Positions 51,397-59,683 of a stretch of 64,000 nt of DNA are shown here, in pieces. How positions within the stretch are numbered: the first letter of the stretch is position 1; every line of letters begins with the position of its first letter. The stretch comes from UBA8389 sp035719105. Lineage in GTDB: Bacteria > Bacteroidota > Bacteroidia > Bacteroidales > UBA1402. The notes beneath the pieces were generated by a model that worked only from the letters and a program-made list of their open reading frames with translations, was not told the origin of the DNA and did no database searches. The stretch covers positions 124,001-188,000 of the forward strand of contig DASTGN010000007.1 in the NCBI GenBank assembly GCA_035719105.1, in the 5' to 3' direction. The translations under genes were made by a program, and so were the position numbers.

Positions 51397-52011
51397 ATGA
51401 AAAAATCCCTGCCTTACTTATTAATTGTAATCTTGTTTTCATTATTCAGCAGTTTAATGGCCCAGACAAGAATTGACGAACACAATGCCCCACTGCTCGT
51501 TGTTGATGGGAAAATTCAACCCTACACGATGATTAGAGATACCAGTCAGATAAAACCTGCTGACATTAATAACATTACTGTACTGAAAGATTCTGCAGCG
51601 AAGGCAAGGTATGGATCAAAAGGCATCAATGGAGTCATTCTAATTGAAACGAAAATCGGAGCTGCCAAAATGGACAGTGCCATCAAATCGGGTAAACCTT
51701 TAAACGTTGTGGAAGTGATGCCTCAGTTTCCGGGTGGTGAAGAAGCTTTGATGTCGTTTATCAAACAGAACTTGCGCTATCCGATCTGGGATGCCAAACA
51801 GGGACTTGAGGGACGTGTAATTCTTCGATTTGTCGTAAACAAAACGGGGAAAGTTTCAGATATTGAAGTCATACGAGGTGTTAGCCCAGGTTGTAACACC
51901 GAAGCCATCCGCGTAGTAAAAATGATGCCAGATTGGAAACCCGGAACTCAGAAAGGAATCCCAGTCAATGTGTATTATACGTTGCCAATTGTTTACAAAT
52001 TGCAGAGATAG
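51397..52011 (+). CDS. Exported plug-like and TonB C-terminal domain fusion protein
   Basis: 204 residues with a signal peptide (ending SSLMAQ). Residues about 28-85 match the SusC-type plug core (APLLVVDGK, ITVLKDSAAKARYGSKGING, VILIETK). Residues about 105-204 form a TonB C-terminal domain (FPGGEEALMSFIKQNLRYP, GLEGRVILRFVVNKTGKVSD, YTLPIVYKLQR). There is no membrane anchor, so it cannot transduce energy alone. It lies 8 bp behind the M56/TonB gene and converges on folE. A periplasmic signal partner for the protease's TonB domain is one reading. Confidence 0.82.
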   Translation: MKKSLPYLLIVILFSLFSSLMAQTRIDEHNAPLLVVDGKIQPYTMIRDTSQIKPADINNITVLKDSAAKARYGSKGINGVILIETKIGAAKMDSAIKSGKPLNVVEVMPQFPGGEEALMSFIKQNLRYPIWDAKQGLEGRVILRFVVNKTGKVSDIEVIRGVSPGCNTEAIRVVKMMPDWKPGTQKGIPVNVYYTLPIVYKLQR

Positions 52012-52019
52012 ACAATCGT

Positions 52020-52613
52020 TTATTTCCGAATCAAATTGATGAACTCCTCCCGTGTCTTTGCTTGCTGGAACACTCCGGTAAAGTCTGAAGTCATGGTGAC
52101 GGAGTTCTGTTTTTCTACCCCACGCATTTGCATGCACAAATGCTGCGCTTCGATAACAACCATCACACCAAGTGGATTGAGGGTTTCTTGAATGCAGTTC
52201 TTGATATCGGTTGTCATTCGCTCCTGAATTTGGAGCCGCCTGGCAAATACATCGACGACACGTGCGATCTTGCTCAGACCAGTAATGTATTTGTTTGGAA
52301 TATACGCCACATGGGCCTTTCCCCAGAAGGGTAGCATGTGATGTTCACACATGGAATAGAAGTCTATGTCACGAACAATAACCATCTGTTGGTATTCTTC
52401 CTGAAACATGGCAGATTTCAAAATTTCCCTTGGATCAACTTGATAACCATAGGTCATAAACTGCATTGCTTTAGCTACCCGGTGCGGGGTTTTCAACAAC
52501 CCCTCGCGTTGCGTATTTTCTCCCAGCAAGCGAATGATTTCTTGGTAGTGACTGGCTATTTCGTCTTGCACCGGATTACTCTCGGTGGCAAGAACCAACT
52601 TTTTATCGATCAT
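52020..52613 (-). CDS. folE: GTP cyclohydrolase I
   Basis: 197 residues. Signatures: RVAKAMQFMTYGY, the zinc-binding SMCEHHMLPFWGKAHVAYIP, and GLSKIARVVDVFARRLQIQE. Opens the GTP ring to dihydroneopterin triphosphate, first step of folate and pterin synthesis. It follows the SPOR gene with a 1-bp gap and probably shares its promoter. Confidence 0.98.
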   Translation of the reverse strand: MIDKKLVLATESNPVQDEIASHYQEIIRLLGENTQREGLLKTPHRVAKAMQFMTYGYQVDPREILKSAMFQEEYQQMVIVRDIDFYSMCEHHMLPFWGKAHVAYIPNKYITGLSKIARVVDVFARRLQIQERMTTDIKNCIQETLNPLGVMVVIEAQHLCMQMRGVEKQNSVTMTSDFTGVFQQAKTREEFINLIRK

Positions 52614-52614
52614 T

Positions 52615-53112
52615 TCATTTTACTTTTACTCTGACTTTTTCTTTGATGATGGACATTTCACGTCCAAATGCTGGAAATTCCGCACGCAACCTATTCATCA
52701 TTCGTTGAGCTTCCTGAAAGGTTTGAAAATCGCCGACCCGAAGCCTCCAAAATGGAGCAGTAAAAACCACATAGGTTGACAATTCAGGAAATAGCGATTT
52801 GACTTCAGACTCCTTGGTGTAGGCTTCACTTTTCGATATACGTTGATTGTTTCCGGCAAATACTTGAATTCGGAAACCCATCATTTCAATATAGGAAACC
52901 GGCTCGGCATCTGTTCCGGCCTGCTTTTTTCCTTTCCTACCCAATCGGTTGGTGATGCTTTCGTCTTGTATGATCTTAACTGAACCTTTCCCAGCTTCTA
53001 ACTTGTTTATCCGATCCACAATGGTTTCCGTCTTTGTTTCAGAAGCAGTCTCCTGCGCAAAAGAAGCGATTGGAAAAAGACAAAACAATAGGAATAGTCT
53101 GAGAACCTTCAT
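52615..53112 (-). CDS. Exported SPOR-domain protein
   Basis: 165 residues from the ATG at 53112, giving a signal peptide (MKVLRLFLLFCLFPIASFAQ); the open frame extends upstream through the promoter and is rejected. A C-terminal SPOR domain (about 90-165; FRIQVFAGNNQRISKSEAYT, FWRLRVGDFQTFQEAQRMMN) binds peptidoglycan, typically at sites of cell division. The N-terminal half is charged and has no clear domain. Confidence 0.85.
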   Translation of the reverse strand: MKVLRLFLLFCLFPIASFAQETASETKTETIVDRINKLEAGKGSVKIIQDESITNRLGRKGKKQAGTDAEPVSYIEMMGFRIQVFAGNNQRISKSEAYTKESEVKSLFPELSTYVVFTAPFWRLRVGDFQTFQEAQRMMNRLRAEFPAFGREMSIIKEKVRVKVK

Positions 53113-53153
53113 AATGGTATTATTTTTTGTATCTAATCTTTCGATTAAGGACA

Positions 53154-53161
53154 AAAGTACA
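53154..53161 (-). promoter_or_regulatory. -7 box of the SPOR-folE operon
   Basis: Minus strand TACTTTTG, full match, 41 bp before the ATG at 53112. It excludes the in-frame ATG further upstream. Confidence 0.5.
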
Positions 53162-53199
53162 AACTTTTCGTATCTAAATACTTTAAAAAGGATGAAATT

Positions 53200-53230
53200 A
53201 AAAGGGAGGCCCTCGCATAGAAAGCCTCCC
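53200..53230 (-). terminator. Intrinsic terminator of mdh
   Basis: GGGAGGC (53204-53210) pairs with GCCTCCC (53224-53230) and is followed on the minus strand by a TTTT run. It is 22 bp after the mdh stop. Confidence 0.85.
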
Positions 53231-53251
53231 ATCAACTATTTCAAAATTGTA

Positions 53252-54196
53252 TTATGCCAAAACTCCCAGTTGGCTCAACACCACATTCATATTGCGCACA
53301 GCATCAGCACTCTTATTAAACAATGCCTGTTCATCAGCATTCAGCTTGTAATCTAAGATTTCTTCGCATCCATTCTTGCCTAAAACAACAGGAACACCAA
53401 TGCAAATATCTTTCTGACCGTATTCGCCGTCCAACATGACACAGCAAGGAACAATTTTCTTTTGGTCGCGAAGGATGGCTTCCACTACATAAGCTCCGGC
53501 AGCACCTGGAGCGTACCAAGCTGATGTACCCAACAAACCTGTCAATGTTGCGCCACCAACCATGGTGTCAGCAACTACTTTATTCAGTTTTTCAGCGTCC
53601 AAAATTTCAGAAACGGGGCGTCCTTTGTAGGAGGCAAATCTGGTCAAAGGTATCATGGTTGTGTCACCATGTCCACCAATTACCAAACCTTCAATTTCGT
53701 TGGCGTTTGCATTCAATGCTTTACTCAAGTAACATTTGAAACGAGAGCTATCCAAGGCACCACCCATACCAATCACACGGTTTTTGGGAAGCCCTGTGGC
53801 TTTCAATGTCAAGTAGGTCATGGTATCCATTGGGTTGGAAATAATTACCAGAATAGCCTTGGGTGAATACTTCAAAATGTTGTCAACAACAGATTTCACG
53901 ATACCAGCATTAACACCAATGAGTTCTTCACGGGTCATTCCTGGCTTACGTGGAAGACCAGATGTGATGACAACAACATCGGAATCGGCTGTTTTAGCAT
54001 AATCGTTGGTAATACCGACCACTTTGGAATCAATTCCCAACAAGTTTACGGTCTGCATCATGTCCAGCGCTTTCCCTTCGGAAATGCCTTCTTTGATGTC
54101 CAGTAGAACCACTTCATTGGCAATCTCATTAACCAACATTACATTGGCACAGGTAGCACCTACGTTGCCTGCACCCACTACAGTTACTTTTGACAT
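53252..54196 (-). CDS. mdh: Malate dehydrogenase (lactate-dehydrogenase-like type)
   Basis: 314 residues. NAD-binding GxGxxG in VTVVGAGNVGATCANVM, substrate arginines in SGLPRKPGMTREEL, catalytic His in LVIGGHGDTTMIPL. Interconverts malate and oxaloacetate with NAD+. Single-gene unit with promoter at 54273-54280 and terminator at 53200. Confidence 0.97.
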   Translation of the reverse strand: MSKVTVVGAGNVGATCANVMLVNEIANEVVLLDIKEGISEGKALDMMQTVNLLGIDSKVVGITNDYAKTADSDVVVITSGLPRKPGMTREELIGVNAGIVKSVVDNILKYSPKAILVIISNPMDTMTYLTLKATGLPKNRVIGMGGALDSSRFKCYLSKALNANANEIEGLVIGGHGDTTMIPLTRFASYKGRPVSEILDAEKLNKVVADTMVGGATLTGLLGTSAWYAPGAAGAYVVEAILRDQKKIVPCCVMLDGEYGQKDICIGVPVVLGKNGCEEILDYKLNADEQALFNKSADAVRNMNVVLSQLGVLA

Positions 54197-54272
54197 AGAA
54201 AAATGTATTACGTTTTAAAAACCAAATTCCGATTGAATGTTGAGGGTTGTTAAACCTTCCTTAAAAGTGCCA

Positions 54273-54280
54273 CAAAAGTA
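54273..54280 (-). promoter_or_regulatory. -7 box of mdh
   Basis: Minus strand TACTTTTG, full match, 76 bp before the mdh ATG. Confidence 0.5.
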
Positions 54281-54372
54281 CAACATTCTCTTGATTAAAG
54301 AAAATTTTCCGTAATTGATTTTACTAAAAAAGCAAAAAAACAAAGATAACCTCATACACAGAAATCTAGGTA

Positions 54373-54388
54373 TAATTTTGTACTTTTG
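54373..54388 (+). promoter_or_regulatory. Tandem -7 boxes of the coiled-coil protein gene
   Basis: TAATTTTG (54373-54380) is directly followed by TACTTTTG (54381-54388), both full matches, 26 bp before the ATG at 54415. Either or both may be used. Confidence 0.45.
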
Positions 54389-54414
54389 CATCGGTAAATT
54401 TTCATTGGACATTC

Positions 54415-55311
54415 ATGCAAAGAAAAACAAAAATCAGACTTGTCATCGCTGTCATATCAAGCCTTTTGATTGGAGGTGGAATCATTTTTTATCTGATGTA
54501 TCAAAAACTGCAGAGTAAGAATCAAGCGATTTCCGAAATGTCCCAGCAGTTTGAGCTGGAAAAAGAACAGTTGACGGACGAATATTCTCAATTAGCTTTA
54601 CAATACGAAGGTTATGGCCTTCGAATCGGCAACGACTCCTTAGCTAATTTGTTGGACGCTCAACGCTACAAAGTTCAGCGGTTGTTGGAGGAACTCAGAA
54701 CTGTAAAAGCCAGCAATGTTAAACGAATCAACGAATTGAAAAATGAGCTGGGAACCCTTCGTGCCATCATGCGTCAATACGTCATTCAGATTGACTCTCT
54801 AAACGCCTTGAATAAGCAGTTGCAAACTGAGAACAAGGTGGTTACACAACGTTATACCGAAGAGCAATTAAAAACAAGCGCATTGGTCGAAGAAAAGAAA
54901 GCTTTGACCACCAAAATCACGTTGGCGTCCATCTTGGAAGCCCGGAACATCTCTGTGGAGTCTCTCACAGAGAAGGGTAGAAAGGCAACTAAAATAAGTA
55001 AAACGGCCCAATTGAAGTTCAATTTTGTCATCAACAAAAACATTTCCGCTTCGACGGGCGAAAAATACATTTACTTGCGTATTCTTCAACCTGACGAATC
55101 TCCTTTAGTTAAAAAGAATGACAACGTTTTCTTATTCGAAAACAAGTACATCAATTATTCTGCCCGACGCCCTATTGAATATGAGGGAGATGATGTTCCT
55201 GTCACAATCTATTGGGACATCGAAGAATTTCTCCAACCTGGAACGTATCGTGCGGATATCTTCGCCGATGGATATATCATTGGATCTGCAAAATTCAATT
55301 TGGTTGATTAA
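54415..55311 (+). CDS. Membrane-anchored coiled-coil protein of unknown function
   Basis: 298 residues. One N-terminal membrane helix (about 9-28), a long coiled coil (about 30-165) with a heptad pattern, then a beta-rich domain (about 185-298; LKFNFVINKNISASTGEKYI, YLRILQPDESPL, GDDVPVTIYWDIEEF, YRADIFADGYIIG). I do not recognise a named family, but the layout suggests a periplasmic spacer carrying an Ig-like head. Single-gene unit with its own terminator. Confidence 0.78.
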   Translation: MQRKTKIRLVIAVISSLLIGGGIIFYLMYQKLQSKNQAISEMSQQFELEKEQLTDEYSQLALQYEGYGLRIGNDSLANLLDAQRYKVQRLLEELRTVKASNVKRINELKNELGTLRAIMRQYVIQIDSLNALNKQLQTENKVVTQRYTEEQLKTSALVEEKKALTTKITLASILEARNISVESLTEKGRKATKISKTAQLKFNFVINKNISASTGEKYIYLRILQPDESPLVKKNDNVFLFENKYINYSARRPIEYEGDDVPVTIYWDIEEFLQPGTYRADIFADGYIIGSAKFNLVD

Positions 55312-55326
55312 CCTTAGTAACTATAA

Positions 55327-55363
55327 AAAAGAAAGGCCCGCATTCGATACGGGCCTTTCTTTT
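55327..55363. terminator. Bidirectional terminator between the coiled-coil gene and rplQ
   Basis: AAAAGAAAGGCCCG (55327-55340) pairs perfectly with 55350-55363, with A and T runs on the two ends. It terminates the plus-strand gene and the ribosomal protein operon. Confidence 0.9.
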
Positions 55364-55390
55364 GAGTTATTAGTTTGAATCCTGAAGGGA

Positions 55391-55957
55391 TTATTCAGCG
55401 GCAGGAGCTTCAGCGGCAGGTGTTTCAACAATCGGAGTTTCAACAACTTCTTCTTGAGCTACCACCTCTTCTGCTACAGGAGCAGCCTTTTCAGTTGGTT
55501 TTTCATTGATCGGAGCAACTTCAACAGCATCAGCTTTCTTCTTGACAGAAGAACGACGGGTCTTAGCTTTCTTCTCTACTTTGGCCTTCAACATATTATC
55601 ATTGAAATCCACAAGTTCGATAAAACACATTGCTGCGTTATCGCCTAAACGGAAACCAGTCTTAATGATGCGAGTATAGCCACCTGGACGGTCACCAACT
55701 TTCGGTGCAACAACCTGAAACAATTCGGTCACGGCTTCTTTTTGTTGTAAAGCAGCGAAAACCAAACGTCTGTTTGCAGTTGTATCTTCTTTAGCTTTGG
55801 TGATCAGAGGTTCAACCACGATTTTGAGGGCTTTGGCCTTTGCCGTGGTCGTGAAGATGCGTTTGTGCATGATCAATGAGGTGGACATGTTTGACAACAT
55901 GGCACCACGGTGAGCGGCCTGACGTCCTAAATGATTGAATTTTTTATTGTGTCTCAT
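55391..55957 (-). CDS. rplQ: 50S ribosomal protein L17 with long C-terminal tail
   Basis: 188 residues. The first 115 are typical L17 (RHNKKFNHLGRQAAHRGAML, HKRIFTTTAKAKALKIVVE, RPGGYTRIIKTGFRLGDNAA). The last 65 residues are a Lys-rich then Ala/Glu/Pro/Val-rich tail of likely disordered sequence, as in many Bacteroidetes. Last gene of the operon. Confidence 0.97.
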   Translation of the reverse strand: MRHNKKFNHLGRQAAHRGAMLSNMSTSLIMHKRIFTTTAKAKALKIVVEPLITKAKEDTTANRRLVFAALQQKEAVTELFQVVAPKVGDRPGGYTRIIKTGFRLGDNAAMCFIELVDFNDNMLKAKVEKKAKTRRSSVKKKADAVEVAPINEKPTEKAAPVAEEVVAQEEVVETPIVETPAAEAPAAE

Positions 55958-55961
55958 CGTC

Positions 55962-56954
55962 TTATTCTTTATCTAATTTATATTTTGCAATGTCCATCCC
56001 AAAAGACAGATTCAGATTTTCGAGCAGGTCATCCAGTTCGGTAAGGGATTTCTTTCCAAAGTTGCGGAATTTCAACAAATCTGTTTTGTTGAACACAACC
56101 AATTCTCCCAAAGTTTCGACATCAGCAGCCTTCAGGCAGTTGAGTGCGCGAACGGAAAGATCCATGTCAACCAATTTGGATTTAAGCAATTGACGCATGT
56201 GCAGGATTTCTTCGTCGAATTCTTCACCGCCATCTGTTTCAGCCGTATCCAAAGTGATTTTTTCGTCTGAAAACAACATGAAGTGGTGTATCAGAATCTT
56301 AGCTGCTTCTTTCAAAGCTTCTTTTGGATGAATGGAACCATCAGTTGAAATTTCAAGAATCAACTTTTCATAGTCGGTCTTTTGTTCTACACGGAAATTT
56401 TCAACACTGAACTTTACATTCTTAATCGGAGTGTAAATTGAGTCGATGGGAATTACATTCAATTCATTATAAACAACACCGTGTTCATCTGCAGGTACAT
56501 AACCACGACCTTTATTGACAGTCAGTTCCATTTGGAAAGCAGTAGATGCATCCATATGGCAAATAACCAGTTCGGGGTTCAGTACTTCAAATCCGGTAAA
56601 AAACTTACCGATTTCGCCAGCTGTTAGAACTTCCGATCCGGAAACAACTACAGTGGCTTTTTCAGTTTCGAATTCTTCAACAATGTGTTTAAAGCGTACT
56701 TGCTTCAAATTCAGGATGATGTTGGTAACATCTTCCATTACTCCAGGGATTGAAGAAAACTCGTGATCCACACCTTCTACACGGATGGAAGTGATTGCAA
56801 ATCCTTCCAGTGAAGAGAGCAGGATACGGCGCAGTGCATTACCCACAGTAATACCAAAACCGGGTTCCAAGGGACGAAATTCGAATTTGCCGAATTTGCT
56901 GTCCGATTCCAGCATGATAACCTTCTCGGGTTTTTGAAACGCTAATATTGCCAT
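55962..56954 (-). CDS. rpoA: RNA polymerase alpha subunit
   Basis: 330 residues, full length. N-terminal assembly domain (FGITVGNALRRILLSSLEGF, FSSIPGVMEDVTNIILNLKQ) and C-terminal DNA- and activator-binding domain (LVDMDLSVRALNCLKAADVE, LVVFNKTDLLKFRNFGKKSL). Lies 4 bp before rplQ. Confidence 0.99.
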   Translation of the reverse strand: MAILAFQKPEKVIMLESDSKFGKFEFRPLEPGFGITVGNALRRILLSSLEGFAITSIRVEGVDHEFSSIPGVMEDVTNIILNLKQVRFKHIVEEFETEKATVVVSGSEVLTAGEIGKFFTGFEVLNPELVICHMDASTAFQMELTVNKGRGYVPADEHGVVYNELNVIPIDSIYTPIKNVKFSVENFRVEQKTDYEKLILEISTDGSIHPKEALKEAAKILIHHFMLFSDEKITLDTAETDGGEEFDEEILHMRQLLKSKLVDMDLSVRALNCLKAADVETLGELVVFNKTDLLKFRNFGKKSLTELDDLLENLNLSFGMDIAKYKLDKE

Positions 56955-56965
56955 TTGGTCAGGGA

Positions 56966-57571
56966 TTATTTGGAATACAATTCAACGATCAACTGTTCTT
57001 TAATGTTTTCAGGAATGTCTGCACGTTCCGGAAGGTGGAGGAACTTACCAGACTTGCTGGTAGCGTCAAATTCCATCCAAGGGTATTTGCTGTGGTTGAA
57101 TCCATTCAGCGCTTCGGTGATGATTTCCATCGATTTGGCTTTTTCACGAACACCTACCACCTGACCTGGTCTGAGCAAGTATGAAGGGATGTTTACTACT
57201 TTGCCATCCACCACGATGTGACGGTGAGACACCAATTGGCGAGCTGCATCACGGGTAGGTGCAAAACCTAAGCGGAATACAACATTGTCCAAGCGTGATT
57301 CAAGCAGCTGAAGCAATACTTCGCCCTTGATACCCTTGGTACGGGATGCCTTTTCGAAAAGGTTGCGGAATTGTTTCTCCAAAACCCCATAGGTATATTT
57401 GGCTTTCTGCTTTTCGCGAAGCTGAATGCCGTATTCGGAAGTTTTTTTACGACGGTTGTTACCATGGATGCCCGGAGGATAGTTTTTTTTGCTCAAAACT
57501 TTATCGGGGCCGAAGATGGGTTCGCCGAATTTACGTGCAATTTTTGATTTTGGTCCAGTATATCTAGCCAT
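56966..57571 (-). CDS. rpsD: 30S ribosomal protein S4
   Basis: 201 residues with the S4 RNA-binding domain (LESRLDNVVFRLGFAPTRDA, ARQLVSHRHIVVDGKVVNIP). The cysteines of zinc-binding S4 are absent. S4 starts 30S assembly and may regulate the operon. Gap of 96 bp to rpsK upstream. Confidence 0.98.
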   Translation of the reverse strand: MARYTGPKSKIARKFGEPIFGPDKVLSKKNYPPGIHGNNRRKKTSEYGIQLREKQKAKYTYGVLEKQFRNLFEKASRTKGIKGEVLLQLLESRLDNVVFRLGFAPTRDAARQLVSHRHIVVDGKVVNIPSYLLRPGQVVGVREKAKSMEIITEALNGFNHSKYPWMEFDATSKSGKFLHLPERADIPENIKEQLIVELYSK

Positions 57572-57667
57572 TTTGTTTTTGAAAAAGTATGAACCGGAAG
57601 GTGCAGTCGCGTGACTTTGTGTGCAATCAAAACACGTTCCCGGAATTCATAAGATTAATACTTGTGT

Positions 57668-58057
57668 TTATACTCTTCTTCTTTTAGGAGGACGACATCC
57701 GTTGTGGGGAAGTGGTGTTACATCAACAATTTCCGTCACTTCGATGCCGGCACCATGAATGGTACGAACGGCGGATTCCCGTCCGTTTCCGGGTCCTTTA
57801 ACATACGCCTTGACCTTTCTCAAGCCAAGATCGAATGCGACTTTAGCACAATCCTGAGCGGCCATTTGGGCTGCATAAGGAGTATTCTTTTTTGAACCCC
57901 TGAATCCCATTTTACCTGCGGAAGACCAGGAAATAACCTGACCATCACCGTTAGCGAGGGACACAATGATGTTATTAAAAGATGAATGGATGTGCGCTTG
58001 TCCGATTGCTTCAACTTTTACGATTCTTTTTTTAGCTGCGACTGTCTTTTTTGCCAT
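57668..58057 (-). CDS. rpsK: 30S ribosomal protein S11
   Basis: 129 residues. Signatures: GQAHIHSSFNNIIVSLANGD, QVISWSSAGKMGFRGSKKNT, and the C-terminal DVTPLPHNGCRPPKRRRV. Confidence 0.98.
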   Translation of the reverse strand: MAKKTVAAKKRIVKVEAIGQAHIHSSFNNIIVSLANGDGQVISWSSAGKMGFRGSKKNTPYAAQMAAQDCAKVAFDLGLRKVKAYVKGPGNGRESAVRTIHGAGIEVTEIVDVTPLPHNGCRPPKRRRV

Positions 58058-58099
58058 ATCAGTTCTTAATTTTAAGCTTTTGTGTTTGCTGAAGGCTCA

Positions 58100-58480
58100 T
58101 TACTTAGTTGCCTTCTTCTTGTTAGCCACTGTCTTTTTCTTGCCTTTACGTGTACGAGCGTTGTTTTTGGTGCTCTGGCCACGAAGGGGCAATCCAAGGC
58201 GGTGACGGATTCCACGGTAGCAACCAATGTCCATCAAACGTTTGATGTTCAACTGAACTTCAGAACGCAAGTCACCTTCTACTTTGAAGGATTCTCCGAT
58301 GATCTCACGAATTTTACCGGCTTGATCGTCCGTCCAGTCTTTTACTTTGATGTCCTTATCGACACCGGCTTTTTCCAATACCATCTGAGAGCGACTGCGA
58401 CCGATACCGTAAATATAAGTCAGGGCAATCTCGCCTCTTTTGTTCTGAGGTAAATCTACACCTACAATTCTTATAGCCAT
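58100..58480 (-). CDS. rpsM: 30S ribosomal protein S13
   Basis: 126 residues. Signatures: MAIRIVGVDLPQNKRGEIAL, TYIYGIGRSRSQ, IKRLMDIGCYRGIRHRLGLP, RGQSTKNNARTRKGKKK. Sits at the head of the 30S subunit. Confidence 0.98.
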   Translation of the reverse strand: MAIRIVGVDLPQNKRGEIALTYIYGIGRSRSQMVLEKAGVDKDIKVKDWTDDQAGKIREIIGESFKVEGDLRSEVQLNIKRLMDIGCYRGIRHRLGLPLRGQSTKNNARTRKGKKKTVANKKKATK

Positions 58481-58509
58481 ACTATACTTGTTTATTACTT
58501 GAGTTTGAC

Positions 58510-58626
58510 TTAACCCTGACGTTGCTTGAACTTGGGATTCTTTTTGTTAATAACGTACAAAACGCCTTTTCTGCGTACCATCTTGCAGTCGGCAGTGCGT
58601 TTTTTCAATGATGCTCTTACTTTCAT
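58510..58626 (-). CDS. rpmJ: 50S ribosomal protein L36, zinc-independent form
   Basis: 38 residues: starts MKVRASLKKRTADCKMVRRK and ends KNPKFKQRQG. Only one Cys (residue 14) remains of the usual three Cys and one His that bind zinc, as in other Bacteroidetes. It lies between infA and rpsM. Confidence 0.97.
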   Translation of the reverse strand: MKVRASLKKRTADCKMVRRKGVLYVINKKNPKFKQRQG

Positions 58627-58638
58627 ATTCTTAATTTT

Positions 58639-58857
58639 TTATTTGTATCTGAAAGATATTCTGCCCTTAGACAGATCGTACGGTGACATTTCTACGCGAA
58701 CTTTATCTCCTGGCAGAATCTTGATGTAGTGCATCCTCATCTTACCTGAAATATGAGCCGTAATTTCATGTCCGTTTTCCAATTCTACGCGAAACATTGC
58801 ATTGGATAATGCCTCCACAATGGTTCCGTCCTGTTCAATTGCTGCTTGTTTAGCCAT
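58639..58857 (-). CDS. infA: Translation initiation factor IF-1
   Basis: 72 residues, an S1-like OB fold: AKQAAIEQDGTIVEALSNAM, FRVELENGHEITAHISGKMR, LPGDKVRVEMSPYDLSKGRI. Occupies the ribosomal A site in initiation. It is 20 bp behind map. Confidence 0.99.
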   Translation of the reverse strand: MAKQAAIEQDGTIVEALSNAMFRVELENGHEITAHISGKMRMHYIKILPGDKVRVEMSPYDLSKGRISFRYK

Positions 58858-58877
58858 AATTCTTTCCCTTATCCGAA

Positions 58878-59666
58878 TTAAATAAAACGATCTCCCAATA
58901 CTTGTTGAATATAATCAAATGACGTCAGTATCTCGGCACCACCATTCTTGCGAATGGCTACGGTATGTTCAAAATGCGCGGAAGGCTTACGGTCTGCTGT
59001 TCGAACAGTCCAACCGTCACGTTCCATGACTATGTTGCGGCTTCCCAAATTAATCATCGGCTCAATGGCGATGACCATACCAGCTTTTAACTGAGGGCCA
59101 CTTCCACGTTTGCCAACATTTGGAACTTCCGGATCTTCGTGCAAGTTTCTACCTACGCCGTGCCCAACCATTTCTCTAACAACAGTATAACCACGCCTTT
59201 GGCAATATTCCTGTACGGCATAACCAATGTCTCCGACACGTTTGCCTTCAACAGCCTGCATAATGCCCTGATAAAGGGACTCTTTGGTCGTTCTTAACAA
59301 TGCTTCGGTTTCGCTGCTGACCTCACCCACCCTAAAGGTATAGGCAGAATCACCATGGAAACCATTTTTAACAGCACCGCAATCCACTGAAACGATATCG
59401 CCTTCCTTCAATATCTGCTCTTTGTTTGGTATCCCATGAACAACAACGTCGTTGAGGGAAATGCAAAGAGATGCAGGAAAACCATTATAGTTCAGAAAAG
59501 ATGGAACAGCACCACAAGAGCGAATATACTCTTCGGCAATTTGATCCAAGTATTTGGTTGTAATCCCGGGTTTGATGTATTTGGCTACTGTGCCCAACGC
59601 TTTGGCCACAATCTGTCCACTTTCCCGGAGCTTAACTAAATCATCGTCTGTTTTCAGATAAATCAT
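58878..59666 (-). CDS. map: Type I methionine aminopeptidase
   Basis: 262 residues from the ATG at 59666; the frame also has a TTG one codon upstream. Metal ligands: Asp in IVSVDCGAVKNGFHGDSAYT, His in EMVGHGVGRNLHEDPEVPN, Glu in VIAIEPMINLGS, and the final Glu in FEHTVAI. Removes the initiator Met. Linked to secY and infA as usual in this operon. Confidence 0.98.
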   Translation of the reverse strand: MIYLKTDDDLVKLRESGQIVAKALGTVAKYIKPGITTKYLDQIAEEYIRSCGAVPSFLNYNGFPASLCISLNDVVVHGIPNKEQILKEGDIVSVDCGAVKNGFHGDSAYTFRVGEVSSETEALLRTTKESLYQGIMQAVEGKRVGDIGYAVQEYCQRRGYTVVREMVGHGVGRNLHEDPEVPNVGKRGSGPQLKAGMVIAIEPMINLGSRNIVMERDGWTVRTADRKPSAHFEHTVAIRKNGGAEILTSFDYIQQVLGDRFI

Positions 59667-59683
59667 CAACTTCCGATTGGTTA

